A stretch of 64,000 bases of DNA from SZUA-254 sp964596065. GTDB lineage: Bacteria > Bacteroidota > Ignavibacteria > UBA10030 > SZUA-254. The translations under genes and the position numbers were made by a program. The notes below the pieces were generated by a model, which was not told the DNA's origin, searched no databases, and worked only from the letters and a program-made list of their open reading frames with translations. How positions within the stretch are numbered: position 1 is the stretch's first letter; each line of letters begins with the position of its first letter. Positions 16,987 through 26,680 of this stretch are shown here, piece after piece. The DNA is taken from contig CAZQSM010000005.1 in NCBI GenBank assembly GCA_964596065.1, positions 1 to 64,000 of the forward strand, given 5' to 3'.

Positions 16987-18960
16987 ATGCGCCAGGCAGG
17001 GAAGAAGAGTGTCGGGGGACACGGTGCCGCCGTCAAGCGCGGGCCGCGGCAGCCGGCCGCGGCGAAGCGCGCGCTCGTGATCAGGAACGGCGTCGAAGCA
17101 GCCTATCCGGACGTCTTTACCCCGGAGGCGCTCTCGGCGCTCGAACAGCTGGCCCCGTTCGACGCGCGGCGCAGGGAATTGATGGACGCGAGGATCGCGC
17201 GCCGGAGCGCGAGGGCGCTCAACAGGCAGCGGATCGCGTTCCTCCCGGCCGACCAGCTGATCCCGGGCACGACGATCAGGGTCCGCGACGCGCGAGCCGG
17301 CAAATTTTCGGGGCCCGAAATACCCGCCGACCTCCGCCGGCAATGGATCCAGGGGACCGGCCCGGGGGCGAAGCCGAACGCGTCGCTCGAGTCGAGCATC
17401 CGGAACGTCGCGTACGCGCTCCTCTCGGGGGCCGACGGCTGGATGTTCGACGGTGAAGACGCCCTGGGCCAGATCAGCACGATGTCGCTCGACAACCAGC
17501 GGAACCTGCGGCTCGCGTTCGCGGGCGACCCGAGGTTCCTCGACGTTGCGGCCGGGGTCGCCGCCGAGATGAACCGCTGGGCGGCGGAGTTCTTCGGCAG
17601 GGAGATCATCGGCGACTGGCGAAAGCAGCTATCGTTCACGACAAAACTGTTCAGGGCGCGCGGCCTCCACCTCGACGACCGCCACATCCGGACCCGCGAC
17701 GGGCGTTCCTTTTCGGCGTCGATCACCGACCTCGTCCTCTATGTCGTCCACAACCACGGGGTATTGCGGAATGCGGGCTCGTCGATCGTCCTCTACCTGC
17801 CGAAGATCCAGACGGCCGAAGAGGCGGCGCACTGGGCCGACCTGATGGACGCACTCGAACACCACCTCGGGATGGAGCCCGGGTCGATCAAGGCGTATGT
17901 GCTCATCGAGCAGATCGAGGCGACGTTCCAGTTGATGGAAATCCGCGCCGCGCTCGGCCTGCATTTCGTCGGCTACAACACCGGCCGCTGGGACTACATC
18001 AACAGCGTGGCGGACGCCGCGGCCTGGGACCCGACGTTCATCAACCCGAACATCGAATCGGTGGGGATGACGTACGGATACATGCGCACCTACGAGGACA
18101 GGGTGCGGCGCGCCGTGAACACCCCCGACGCCGGGGGCAGGTTCGCGCTCTGGCAGGGGGGGATGGAGCCGAACATCCCGGTCGGTTCGCCGCAGGGCGT
18201 CGCCGACAGCATGGTGAAGGTGCTCGCCGGCGCCGGGCGGGAACAGCGGGAGGGCGCCAGCGGCAAGTGGGTGGCCCACTGGAAGATGGTCCACATCGTC
18301 CGGCCGGTCTGGGAGAAGGAGGGGGCCGACAACCAGATGGGCAGGGAATTCCCGCCGCTGACGTACACGCCGGCCGACGCCGACGGCCTCACGCTGCTCG
18401 AACCCGCCCCCAGGACGATCCGCGGGGCGAGAAACCTGATCAGCGTGGCGCTGCAGTACGGCAACGCATTCGGGCAGGGGTTCCAGGCCGCGGCGCTCAA
18501 GCCGGCGGACTTCTTCGGCGACGACTCCGTCCTCTACCTGATGGAGGACATGGCGACGGGGGAGATCCGCCTGAGCATCCTCTGGGAGTGGCTCCATAAA
18601 AAAGCCGAGATCACCGAGGACGATCCGGGCACCGGCCTCACCGCCGGCGCCACGTTCACCGCCGAACTCTTTGAACGCCTCTGCGCGGAGGAATACGCGA
18701 AGCTCCGGGAGGCGAAGAACAGGGACGTCCACGACGATTCGAAGGACACCACGCTCCCGATCGCCCTCGAGATCGTCAGGACGTACGTGAGGGAAGCGAT
18801 CAAGCTCCCCTGGTACATCGACCTGTTGAACCTCAACCTCGACAACCACGACCTCGCGCTCGCGAGGGAGCGGATACGGCTCTACCTGGAGGCGTTCAGG
18901 ATCAACGGGACGCGCATCACCGAGAACCTCGACTTCATTCCGGAAGGATCGAAACGATGA
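16987..18960 (+). CDS. aceB: Malate synthase, long A-like form
   Basis: 657 aa, longer than the roughly 530 of classical malate synthase A. It condenses glyoxylate with acetyl-CoA to malate. Core motifs include the acidic active-site segment LIEQIEATFQLMEI (Glu308 and Glu311 region) and GYNTGRWDYI (residues 329-338), which corresponds to GLNCGRWDYI in known enzymes. A basic N-terminal stretch of about 30 residues precedes the conserved part. The start follows an AGGGAGAG site. The stop overlaps the isocitrate lyase start by ATGA, giving a two-gene glyoxylate shunt operon. The extra length lies mostly in the C-terminal half. Confidence 0.88.
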   Translation: MRQAGKKSVGGHGAAVKRGPRQPAAAKRALVIRNGVEAAYPDVFTPEALSALEQLAPFDARRRELMDARIARRSARALNRQRIAFLPADQLIPGTTIRVRDARAGKFSGPEIPADLRRQWIQGTGPGAKPNASLESSIRNVAYALLSGADGWMFDGEDALGQISTMSLDNQRNLRLAFAGDPRFLDVAAGVAAEMNRWAAEFFGREIIGDWRKQLSFTTKLFRARGLHLDDRHIRTRDGRSFSASITDLVLYVVHNHGVLRNAGSSIVLYLPKIQTAEEAAHWADLMDALEHHLGMEPGSIKAYVLIEQIEATFQLMEIRAALGLHFVGYNTGRWDYINSVADAAAWDPTFINPNIESVGMTYGYMRTYEDRVRRAVNTPDAGGRFALWQGGMEPNIPVGSPQGVADSMVKVLAGAGREQREGASGKWVAHWKMVHIVRPVWEKEGADNQMGREFPPLTYTPADADGLTLLEPAPRTIRGARNLISVALQYGNAFGQGFQAAALKPADFFGDDSVLYLMEDMATGEIRLSILWEWLHKKAEITEDDPGTGLTAGATFTAELFERLCAEEYAKLREAKNRDVHDDSKDTTLPIALEIVRTYVREAIKLPWYIDLLNLNLDNHDLALARERIRLYLEAFRINGTRITENLDFIPEGSKR

Positions 18961-21254
18961 AAACCGCCATGGTTGCCCTGGACGAATTCGCGAAGGAGGC
19001 CGCCGGGATCAGGCGGTGGTTCGACGATCCCCGGTTCAGGGGGGTCACGCGGCTCTACACGCCCCGGCAGGTCGCCGAACAGCGCGGGTCGATCAACGCG
19101 GAGTACCCCGTCGCCGCCGCCGCCGCGGACGCGTTCTACCGGAGGCTGAGGGAGCTCTTCGCGGCGCGGAAATCGATCACCACCTTCGGCCCCTATTCGC
19201 CGGGGCAGGCGGTGGCGATCAAGCGGATGGGGATCGAGGGAATTTACCTCGGCGGATGGGCCACGTCGGCGAAGGGATCAATCACCGAGGACCCGGGCCC
19301 CGACCTCGCCTCCTACCCGCTGAGCCAGGTGCCCGACGAGGCGTCGTCCCTGGTCCGGGCGCTCCTGGCGGCCGACAGGAACCAGCGCTTCGCCCGTTCG
19401 AGGATGAGCCCCGAGGAACTCGCTGCCTCCCCGTTCGTCGACTACCGCCCGTTCATCATCGCCGACGCCGACACCGGGCACGGGGGTGAGGCGCACGTCA
19501 GGAACCTGATCCGGAGGTTCGTGGAAGCGGGCGTTCCGGGGTACCACATCGAGGACCAGAAGCCGGGGGTGAAAAAATGCGGCCACCAGGCCGGGAAGGT
19601 CCTGGTCGCCTCGGACGAGCAGATCAAGCGGCTGAACGCCGCCCGCTTCCAGCTCGACGTGATGAAGGTGGGGGGGATCATCGTGGCCCGGACCGACGCC
19701 GAGGCCGCCACCTTTCTCGACACGCGCGGCGACGAACGGGACCATCCGTTCATCCTCGGCGCGACCAACCGGGCGATGCCCGCCTACAAGAACGCCTACC
19801 TCGCGGTGATGCGCGCGTTCCACGACGGCGGCGTCAGTGAGGTCAACGGGCACCTCCTCTACCGGATCTCCGACGCCGCGTACGCCTCGGCCGCGGCCTG
19901 GCTCGAACAGGCCGGCCTGGCGGCGGAGATCCGGGAACAGGTCAGCCTGTTGGCGGCGAAAAAGGGCCCGCGCGGGGAGGAGGGCGGGGCGGCCGGGAAG
20001 GCGCTCGATTCGGTCATCAACCGGTTCCTCGACCGGTGGCAGATGGAGGCCGGCCTGAAGACCTACGGGGAGGCGGTGGCCGACGCGATGAAGCACGGCA
20101 TCGACGAGGGGGCTGAATGGGAAATGTCCGTCGCGGAATGGAACGAGTTCGCGCGGGGCGCGTCGCTCGAGGAAGCGGCGGCGAGGGCGGCCTCGATGGG
20201 CGTCAGGGTCGCCTGGGACTGCGAGACGGCGCGCACGCCCGAGGGGTATTACCAGGTCCGGGGCGGGATCGACTACGCCGTCGCCAAGTCGCTCGCCGTG
20301 GCGCCCTTCGCCGACCTCCTCTGGATGGAAACGAAGACCGCCGACCTCGCGGACGCGAGGACGTTCGCCTCGGCGATCCACGAGGCGTTCCCGGAGGCGA
20401 TGCTGGCGTACAACCTCTCCCCGTCGTTCAACTGGGACACCACCGGAATGAGCGACGCCGAAATGAAGAACTTCCCGGTCGAGCTCGGCAAACTCGGCTA
20501 CGTGTTCAATTTCATCACCTACGGCGGCCACCAGATCGACGGCCTGGCGGGGGAGGAGTTTGCCACGGCCCTCAAGGAGGACGGGATGCTCGCCCTCGCC
20601 CGTCTGCAGCGGAAATTCCGGCTGCTCAACTCGCCCTTCAAGACGCCGCAGACCTATGTCGGCGGGCCCCGTTCGGACGCCGCGCTGATGGCCTCGACCG
20701 GCCGGACGGCGACCACGAAGGCGATGGGGAAGGGCTCGACGCAGTATCAGCACCTCGTCCAGACGGAGATCCCGCCGAAGGTCCTCGAGGAGTGGCTGAA
20801 GATCTGGTCCGCGCACAACGCCATCCCCGGCGGGCTGAAGGTCCGGCTGCGGCCCCACACGGCGGGTTCGGACCTGCTCTCGCTGAACGTGCTCGACGCC
20901 TCGGGCGGGGTGATCACCGACGTCATCTTCACCGCCATCCAGGACCGGAGGAACCGCACGTTCCTCTCGATCAGGGACCAGAACAACTACCGGCCGGAGT
21001 ACCGGCAGAAGCGCCTGATGACGCTCGCGAACCTCTTCCTCATCCACCGCTACAACGCGGTCTCCGTGCACTACGTCACGCCGACCGACGACAACCAGCG
21101 GCAGGCCGAGGGGATGAAGGCGATCGGCGCCTACTCGCAGGTGAATACGGAAATCGGCGACATCATCGTGGCGACCGTCGAGGCGGGGTTCATGAAGGCG
21201 CTGACCGCCGACGGGGGCGCCGGCGTGAAAAAGCTGATAACCAAAGGCTCCTGA
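18957..21254 (+). CDS. aceA: Isocitrate lyase, long form
   Basis: 765 aa, similar in size to the long AceA-type isocitrate lyases of mycobacteria and clearly larger than the 430-residue enzyme of E. coli. It splits isocitrate to glyoxylate and succinate. The catalytic motif KKCGH is at residues 206-210 with Cys208. Other signatures are IADADTGHGG (168-177), GYHIEDQ (195-201) and YNLSPSFNWD towards the C-terminal third. Translation is coupled to malate synthase through an ATGA overlap. Together they bypass the CO2-losing steps of the TCA cycle, allowing growth on acetate or fatty acids. Confidence 0.92.
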   Translation: MKTAMVALDEFAKEAAGIRRWFDDPRFRGVTRLYTPRQVAEQRGSINAEYPVAAAAADAFYRRLRELFAARKSITTFGPYSPGQAVAIKRMGIEGIYLGGWATSAKGSITEDPGPDLASYPLSQVPDEASSLVRALLAADRNQRFARSRMSPEELAASPFVDYRPFIIADADTGHGGEAHVRNLIRRFVEAGVPGYHIEDQKPGVKKCGHQAGKVLVASDEQIKRLNAARFQLDVMKVGGIIVARTDAEAATFLDTRGDERDHPFILGATNRAMPAYKNAYLAVMRAFHDGGVSEVNGHLLYRISDAAYASAAAWLEQAGLAAEIREQVSLLAAKKGPRGEEGGAAGKALDSVINRFLDRWQMEAGLKTYGEAVADAMKHGIDEGAEWEMSVAEWNEFARGASLEEAAARAASMGVRVAWDCETARTPEGYYQVRGGIDYAVAKSLAVAPFADLLWMETKTADLADARTFASAIHEAFPEAMLAYNLSPSFNWDTTGMSDAEMKNFPVELGKLGYVFNFITYGGHQIDGLAGEEFATALKEDGMLALARLQRKFRLLNSPFKTPQTYVGGPRSDAALMASTGRTATTKAMGKGSTQYQHLVQTEIPPKVLEEWLKIWSAHNAIPGGLKVRLRPHTAGSDLLSLNVLDASGGVITDVIFTAIQDRRNRTFLSIRDQNNYRPEYRQKRLMTLANLFLIHRYNAVSVHYVTPTDDNQRQAEGMKAIGAYSQVNTEIGDIIVATVEAGFMKALTADGGAGVKKLITKGS

Positions 21255-21284
21255 AAAAGAAAAGCCAGGCCCGGAGGGCCTGGC
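21254..21284 (-). terminator. Intrinsic terminator between convergent genes
   Basis: A perfect 9-bp stem (GCCAGGCCC / GGGCCTGGC, 21264-21272 and 21276-21284) with a GGA loop. Read on the minus strand the stem is followed by TTTTCTTTTT, so it mainly ends the 21310-24678 transcript. On the plus strand the T-run is weak. Confidence 0.8.
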
Positions 21285-21309
21285 CTTCGCATGTCCGATC
21301 GTCCGGTGG

Positions 21310-24300
21310 TCAACGCATCAGGAGCATCTTCCGGACCGTCGAGACGGTCCGCGACGCCCCGTCCCCATCCTCGTCCCCCACGGTGCTCGCCGCCAGCCGG
21401 TAGAAATAGACCCCCGAACTGTACGACTCCGCGTTGAACACCACCTCATGGTACCCGCCCTCCTGCAGCTCGCCGTCAACCATCCGTTCCATCTCCTGAC
21501 CGAGCATGTTGTAGATCGTGATCGAGACGCGGCTGTCATCGGGGAGGTAGTACTCGAGCGTGGTGGCCGGGTTGAACGGGTTCGGGTAGTTCTGAGAAAG
21601 TTCGAACTCGTCGACCACGCCCGCCGCGATCGCCTCGAAGACGGTCCCCGGCCTGGCCGCGCTCGAGGTATCGAACCGGAGGCACGACACCGAATCGATC
21701 GGCAGGACGCCGGTGAACATCAGGCCGCCGGCGAAGCTGACCGTGTCCATCGGGCCCTGGAACGAGCGGTTGATCTTTCGGATCCGGTCGAAGAGGGTGT
21801 CGGCGTCGATCCCCGCGAACTCCGGGATCATGACGCACGATGGATTGACGACGCCCTCGGGGAACGACGACATGTACTTGTCGAGATAGCCCGCGATTTC
21901 GCGCAACGACATGTTGTTCAGCGGCATCGCGGGGCCGGTCCCCTCGTCATAGACGAGGTCTCCGAACCCCGGAGGCATGTTGAAGTTGTCGCTGCCGCGA
22001 ATGTTCACCTTGAGGGCGATCGCCTCCGGGAAGAGCATGTTGTTGTGCCGTTTCGGCTTGAGGTATTTCTGCTGCCGGGCGATGGGGCGCTGGATCGTCC
22101 CCGAGAACCGGTCGAGGCACCGCGGGACGCCGAGGTGCATCCGGTCGCCCCGCTCGATCAGCGAATTGAGCAATGCTTTGTAATTCGGGTGGACCACCGA
22201 ATGGGCACCGCCCAGGCCTACCCGAAGTCCTCCCCCCACGGCCTCGAGCAGGTTGATCGAATTCGGCATCGGGAACCGCAGCACGTTCAGCGTGAACGTG
22301 GAGGTGAACTGGACCGGGGCGTTGGTGAGGTCGGACCGCCTCCACCACCACTTCCGGATGCTCTGCGGGACCGGCTTTCTCCCGAAGCCGGAGACCGTGA
22401 GGATCTCGCCCGGGGCGAGCGGTGAGGTCAGCGTGATCTCGGCAAGCTTGTTCTTGCCGCCGATGAGGAGGACGCCCGGCCTGTCGAAGGTCAGGGAATC
22501 GAGGATCGCGACGTTGAACCGTATGTTCAGGGAGCTGACCGCCACCGATTCCGCGTTCACGAACACCGCGGTGAATTCGACCTTGTCCGGGAGCGGCCGG
22601 ATCGGCTTCGTCTTCCCCTTGTTGTCCTTTCCGAGCGCGAGGCTCTCCGGGGAAAACGTCCGGAAGCTCGTCGCGAACAGGCTGTCGACGGTGTTGCCGA
22701 AGTGGATGCCCGTGAGATCCTGTTCGGGGCCGAGGTATACCTCGTGGGCGCCGAAGTTCGGCGGCCACGTCTGGCGCCATCCCGGCCGCCACGACTCGCT
22801 CACGGTGTAGTCGCCGGGCCAGAGGCCGCTGAAGAAATAGTCCCCGTTCGCGTCGGTGTACGCCGTGGCGGTCGACTTGCCGCTGAGGTTGATCTTCCAG
22901 TTCGCCACACCCGGCTCGCCCGGGTCCCGGAGGCCGTCGTCGTCGAGGTCGTTCCATTTTGAGCCCGCGATCGATCCGGTGACGATCTGGTAATTACCGA
23001 AGTTGATCGTATCGACGTACGTCCCGCCCGCCAGGAAGAAGTCGTGCGCGGAATCAGGCGGGACGGGAAACGACCTCCACCAGCCATCCTGATTGAATTC
23101 CTCCACCTTGTAGGTGCCCGGTGGCAACCCCACGAACCTGTAGTATCCGCTGTCGTCGGTCACACGAAGCCGGCTCCTTGTCCCGCTCATCTTCACGAAA
23201 AAGCCGGGGACCCCCGGTTCGTGCAGGTCATAGGCGCCGTTCCTGTTGATGTCGTTGAATTTCCTCCCGAAGATCGAATTCACCGAATCGGAAAAAAAAT
23301 TGCCGAAGTCCCTGTCCGCGAGGGTCGTGGCGACGTCGGGGATGGTCACGGCGTAGGTTTCCGTGGGGGGGAACGTCTGGACCCAGAACGGCTGGTCATG
23401 CTCGTGCAGCACGTAGCTTCCCGGCTCGTAGACCGGGATCGAGTAAACGCCGAGCGAGTCGGTACGGTCGAACCGGATCCGGACGCCGTTGGTGTCGGTA
23501 AGGGTGATCTTCCACTCGCCGAGGAGCGTGTCGCCGCCGTCCCTGAAGCCGTTCCGATTGAGGTCGTGGAACTTCACGCCGGTGATGAAACTCGCCTGCC
23601 GCCAGTTGCCGAAGTGGATGCTGTCGACGAGGGTGTCGGGCGTCGAGAGGGTGACCGGCCACGTTTCGCCGATCGGGTAGGTCTGTGCCCAGCCGGCCTG
23701 CGGCACCTCCGACACGGTGTAGCTCCCGAGCGGGAGGGGGAGCGAGTATCGTCCGCGGTAGTTGGTCCGCGTCGTGATGGTCACAGGCCCCGTCGCCGTG
23801 ATGAGCCAATCTTCGAGGCCCCGTTCGTGGGGCTCCTTCACGCCGTTGTTGTTCACGTCGAAGAATTTCTTCCCGGTGATCTGGCCCCTCTGGTCGAAAA
23901 CCATCACATCGTCCACGAACCAGCCGGGGAACATATTGAACAGTGAATCTCCCGTGTCGAAGTAGAACCGGATGTTGATCGTGGAGCCTGCGTAGGGCGA
24001 GAGGTCGAGGGTGGTGATCTTCCATCCCTCCGTGGAGCCGCTCGGGGCGGTCCCGAACTGTCCGCGGAGCGGGATCCAGCTGGTACCGCCGTCGGTGGAG
24101 GCGTCGACCATGCAATAGTCCCATCCCCGCTCGGTGTAGAAATTTTCCGTGAACAGGAGGGTGAGGGGCCCGACTGCGGCGCCGAGGTTGATGTCCGGGG
24201 TGATGGCGGCGCCGTTGATCCGCGCGCCGGTGGCGTAGTTCTCGGCGGGGTCGACCCCGGGCCACCAGCTATGCGTTGCCGAGCTGGCGTCCACGGTCGT

Positions 24301-24678
24301 CCGGTGCCAGGCGTCGCTTCCGGTGTACGCGGCGGTGGTCCATCCGTTGACGCCGCTTTCCATGTTGTCGTAGAAGAAAATCGTGGAGGCTGTCGGGGTG
24401 GAGGCATTCAGCCCCACCCGGACCCGATGCCGGAGGGATGAAAGTTCCGTACCGTTCGCCTTTTCCCGGCGCAGCCGGTCCTTCAACTCGGCCATCTGGG
24501 CGTTGGCTTCCATCGCCCGCTGGACATGGGAGATCTGCGGCCGTCGACCCTGGTCGGATTTTCCCTCAACCGCGTGGAGGGTCGGTGAAGCCCACGGCGT
24601 CGTCGCCAGCGCGGCGAGCGTCGCGATACGGAAGAATCGGGATCGATAACAGGTCGGGAAAGTCTTTTCAAGGGCCAT
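21310..24678 (-). CDS. Type IX-secreted multidomain surface protein
   Basis: 1122 aa. The signal peptide is within residues 1-36. Residues about 98-262 form a jelly-roll domain like those in immune-inhibitor-A/MAM proteins (FFYDNMESGVNGW to VDDVMVFD). Four SdrD-B-like modules follow (about 266-357, 363-461, 467-562, 568-662), each opening with a G-K-x-F-D-x-N-x-N-G type calcium motif. An unassigned region (about 663-1030) follows. The C-terminus is a type IX sorting domain (SQNYPNPFNPATTLEYYLP onwards). The start has a strong AAGGAG site (plus-strand CTCCTT at 24686-24691). It is likely a surface-attached adhesin or structural protein; no catalytic motif was seen. Confidence 0.85.
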   Translation of the reverse strand: MALEKTFPTCYRSRFFRIATLAALATTPWASPTLHAVEGKSDQGRRPQISHVQRAMEANAQMAELKDRLRREKANGTELSSLRHRVRVGLNASTPTASTIFFYDNMESGVNGWTTAAYTGSDAWHRTTVDASSATHSWWPGVDPAENYATGARINGAAITPDINLGAAVGPLTLLFTENFYTERGWDYCMVDASTDGGTSWIPLRGQFGTAPSGSTEGWKITTLDLSPYAGSTINIRFYFDTGDSLFNMFPGWFVDDVMVFDQRGQITGKKFFDVNNNGVKEPHERGLEDWLITATGPVTITTRTNYRGRYSLPLPLGSYTVSEVPQAGWAQTYPIGETWPVTLSTPDTLVDSIHFGNWRQASFITGVKFHDLNRNGFRDGGDTLLGEWKITLTDTNGVRIRFDRTDSLGVYSIPVYEPGSYVLHEHDQPFWVQTFPPTETYAVTIPDVATTLADRDFGNFFSDSVNSIFGRKFNDINRNGAYDLHEPGVPGFFVKMSGTRSRLRVTDDSGYYRFVGLPPGTYKVEEFNQDGWWRSFPVPPDSAHDFFLAGGTYVDTINFGNYQIVTGSIAGSKWNDLDDDGLRDPGEPGVANWKINLSGKSTATAYTDANGDYFFSGLWPGDYTVSESWRPGWRQTWPPNFGAHEVYLGPEQDLTGIHFGNTVDSLFATSFRTFSPESLALGKDNKGKTKPIRPLPDKVEFTAVFVNAESVAVSSLNIRFNVAILDSLTFDRPGVLLIGGKNKLAEITLTSPLAPGEILTVSGFGRKPVPQSIRKWWWRRSDLTNAPVQFTSTFTLNVLRFPMPNSINLLEAVGGGLRVGLGGAHSVVHPNYKALLNSLIERGDRMHLGVPRCLDRFSGTIQRPIARQQKYLKPKRHNNMLFPEAIALKVNIRGSDNFNMPPGFGDLVYDEGTGPAMPLNNMSLREIAGYLDKYMSSFPEGVVNPSCVMIPEFAGIDADTLFDRIRKINRSFQGPMDTVSFAGGLMFTGVLPIDSVSCLRFDTSSAARPGTVFEAIAAGVVDEFELSQNYPNPFNPATTLEYYLPDDSRVSITIYNMLGQEMERMVDGELQEGGYHEVVFNAESYSSGVYFYRLAASTVGDEDGDGASRTVSTVRKMLLMR

Positions 24679-24750
24679 GGTCGTACTCCTTCTGGGGTGG
24701 GATACCGTGAGCGCGGTCGGGCGAAGTCCGCTCAGCCGGTGGAACGATGA

Positions 24751-24779
24751 AAGATAGCTGAAATCGAAGGAATTGTCAA
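24751..24779 (-). promoter_or_regulatory. Promoter of the type IX-secreted protein gene
   Basis: On the minus strand TTGACA (24774-24779), a 17-bp spacer and TATCTT (24751-24756). It is one of the strongest promoters in the window and leaves a leader of about 65 nt. Confidence 0.75.
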
Positions 24780-24817
24780 GTATTTCCCACCCAATCCACC
24801 CGCCGTGAGCGGGTGGC

Positions 24818-26680
24818 CTATCTGGGGCAGATCCTTACGAGGGCGCTGTCGGCCCTGGCGGCGCCCAGGGACGAGGCGCGCCGGAGGTCCGCGCAGGCCG
24901 CATCGTCATCGCCCTTCAGGTGGCTGGCGATTCCCCTGGCGTAGAGGGTCTCCCGGTCGTCGGCGGAGAGCTGCAGGACGGTCGAATAATCGGTGATCGC
25001 GTCGTCCCATCGCTTCATCGCGGCGCGGACATTCGCCCGGTTGAAATAGGTGTCGGCCGCCGACGGCCTGAGGGCGATCGCCGCGCTGAAATCCGCTTCG
25101 GCCCCCGGAAAATCGCCCGACGAGGTCCGGACCAGGCCGCGCCTCACCCTGGCCTCGAAGTCGGAGGGGTTCCTGTCGATCACGATGGAAAAATCGGTTT
25201 CCGCTTCGGCGTGGCGGCCGAGCGAAGCGAGGACGTTCCCGCGCCAGTAGCGGGCGTCGCTGTCGTCGGGCCTCGAGCGCAGTTCCCGCGAAAAATCATC
25301 GAGCGCCCCGGCGCGGTCCCCCATGGCAAACCTGGTGAAACCCCGGTTCGACCAGAGCTTCGGGTAGTCGGGATTGAGCGCGATCGCCCGGTCGTAGTCG
25401 GCGACCGCGGCCCGGTAGTGACCGAGCGTGTGGCGGGCATACCCGCGGTTGAACCAACCTTTCGGAGAGTCCGGATATTGTTCCACGACCCTCGACCAGA
25501 GCGTCGCCCCGTCGCGCCAGACGGCGCTTGCGGTCGCGCTCAGCCCGGCGAGCGCGAGGACATAGACGGCGCCGGTCGCCACGAGGAACCTCCGGCGCGA
25601 GGCCGACGCGCCGGGCCGGCCGACGGCCGCGGCGAACGCCGACGCCGCGATCAGGAGGATGCCGACGGAGGGGAGGTACGCGTACCGGTCGGCCATCGAC
25701 GCGTTGCCGACCTGCAGGAGCTGGAGCACGGGCGCCACCGTCACGGTGTACCACGCCACGCCGGTGAACACCAGCGGGTAACGCTTTCGCGCCCCGAACG
25801 CCGCGCCGAGGATCCCGGTCGCGATGAGCGGAAAGGCCCAGTAGTGCGCCGGAATCTCGCGCGGATAAGGGTAGAAGGGCGAGAGGCCGAAGGGGACGAA
25901 GAGTTTGGCGATGTAGAGGACGTAACCCCGCGAGGCGATGAGCAGCCGCCCCACCGGCCCGTCGATGTCGTTCGGCGAGATGGCCCCGGCGGAACTCTGG
26001 GCGGCGAGCGCCGCGATGCCGAACAGGAGCGACAACGCGAAGAACGGGAGCTTCTCCTTCACGGCCCCGGGGCGCAGGCGGCCGTCGCGGTACCAGTCGA
26101 TGCAGAGCAATGCCGCGGGGAGCGTGACCGCCACCCCCTTCGAGAGGAGCGAGAGGAGGAAGAGCGGGAGCGCCGTCCGGTAGAGCGTGCGCGCGTCGCC
26201 GGATTCCCGGTAGCGGAGGTACGCGAGGGCCGCACCGAGGAAAAACCCGGTATAGAGCAGGTCCTTCTGGTCGGCGATCCACGCCACCGGTTCGACGTGG
26301 AGCGGGTGGAGCCCGAAGAGGAGGGCCGCGCCCGCGGCGACCAGCTCGTTCCCCGTGAGCGCGAACGAGAGGCGAAACACCAGGAACGTCACGCCGAGGT
26401 GGAGGAGGAGGCTCACCAGGTGGTAACCGAAGGGCGAGGCGCCGAAGACGGCGTATTGCGCGGCCACCGCCAGGAGGGTCACCGGGTGGTAGTTGCCCGC
26501 GTACTGCGGGGTCGTGAATATCGTGAAGACGCTCCCGGGAGAAACGCTCCTGACGAGCGGGTTCTCCAGGATGTAGAGGGGATCGTCCCAGGTGGTGAAA
26601 CCGTTCTGGAGCGTCGGAAACAGGGCGGCGGCGGTCAGCGCGAGGCAGACCGCCGCCGCGGTTCGGGTGTTCAGGGTCAA
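24818..26680 (-). CDS. TMTC-like GT-C membrane protein with C-terminal TPRs
   Basis: About 620 aa. The N-terminal two thirds are a polytopic membrane domain with the loop motif WDD (31-33) after the first helix. Further on are YHPVTLLAVAAQYAVFG, GYHLVSLLLH and LHPLHVEPVAWIADQKDLL, which resemble the O-mannosyltransferase family TMTC1-4. The C-terminal third holds about six TPR units (for example GWFNRGYARHTLGHYRAAVADYDRAIALNPD). The likely start is a TTG at 26680 overlapping the S9 peptidase stop as TTGA; there is no ATG near. Family members transfer mannose from a lipid carrier to secreted protein. The bacterial substrate is unknown. Confidence 0.7.
   Translation of the reverse strand: MTLNTRTAAAVCLALTAAALFPTLQNGFTTWDDPLYILENPLVRSVSPGSVFTIFTTPQYAGNYHPVTLLAVAAQYAVFGASPFGYHLVSLLLHLGVTFLVFRLSFALTGNELVAAGAALLFGLHPLHVEPVAWIADQKDLLYTGFFLGAALAYLRYRESGDARTLYRTALPLFLLSLLSKGVAVTLPAALLCIDWYRDGRLRPGAVKEKLPFFALSLLFGIAALAAQSSAGAISPNDIDGPVGRLLIASRGYVLYIAKLFVPFGLSPFYPYPREIPAHYWAFPLIATGILGAAFGARKRYPLVFTGVAWYTVTVAPVLQLLQVGNASMADRYAYLPSVGILLIAASAFAAAVGRPGASASRRRFLVATGAVYVLALAGLSATASAVWRDGATLWSRVVEQYPDSPKGWFNRGYARHTLGHYRAAVADYDRAIALNPDYPKLWSNRGFTRFAMGDRAGALDDFSRELRSRPDDSDARYWRGNVLASLGRHAEAETDFSIVIDRNPSDFEARVRRGLVRTSSGDFPGAEADFSAAIALRPSAADTYFNRANVRAAMKRWDDAITDYSTVLQLSADDRETLYARGIASHLKGDDDAACADLRRASSLGAARADSALVRICPR

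Noticed and set aside
19278..21071. 597-codon open frame on the minus strand opposite isocitrate lyase
   Set aside because: The plus-strand protein is unmistakable, and the antisense frame has no recognisable motif and only shadow composition.
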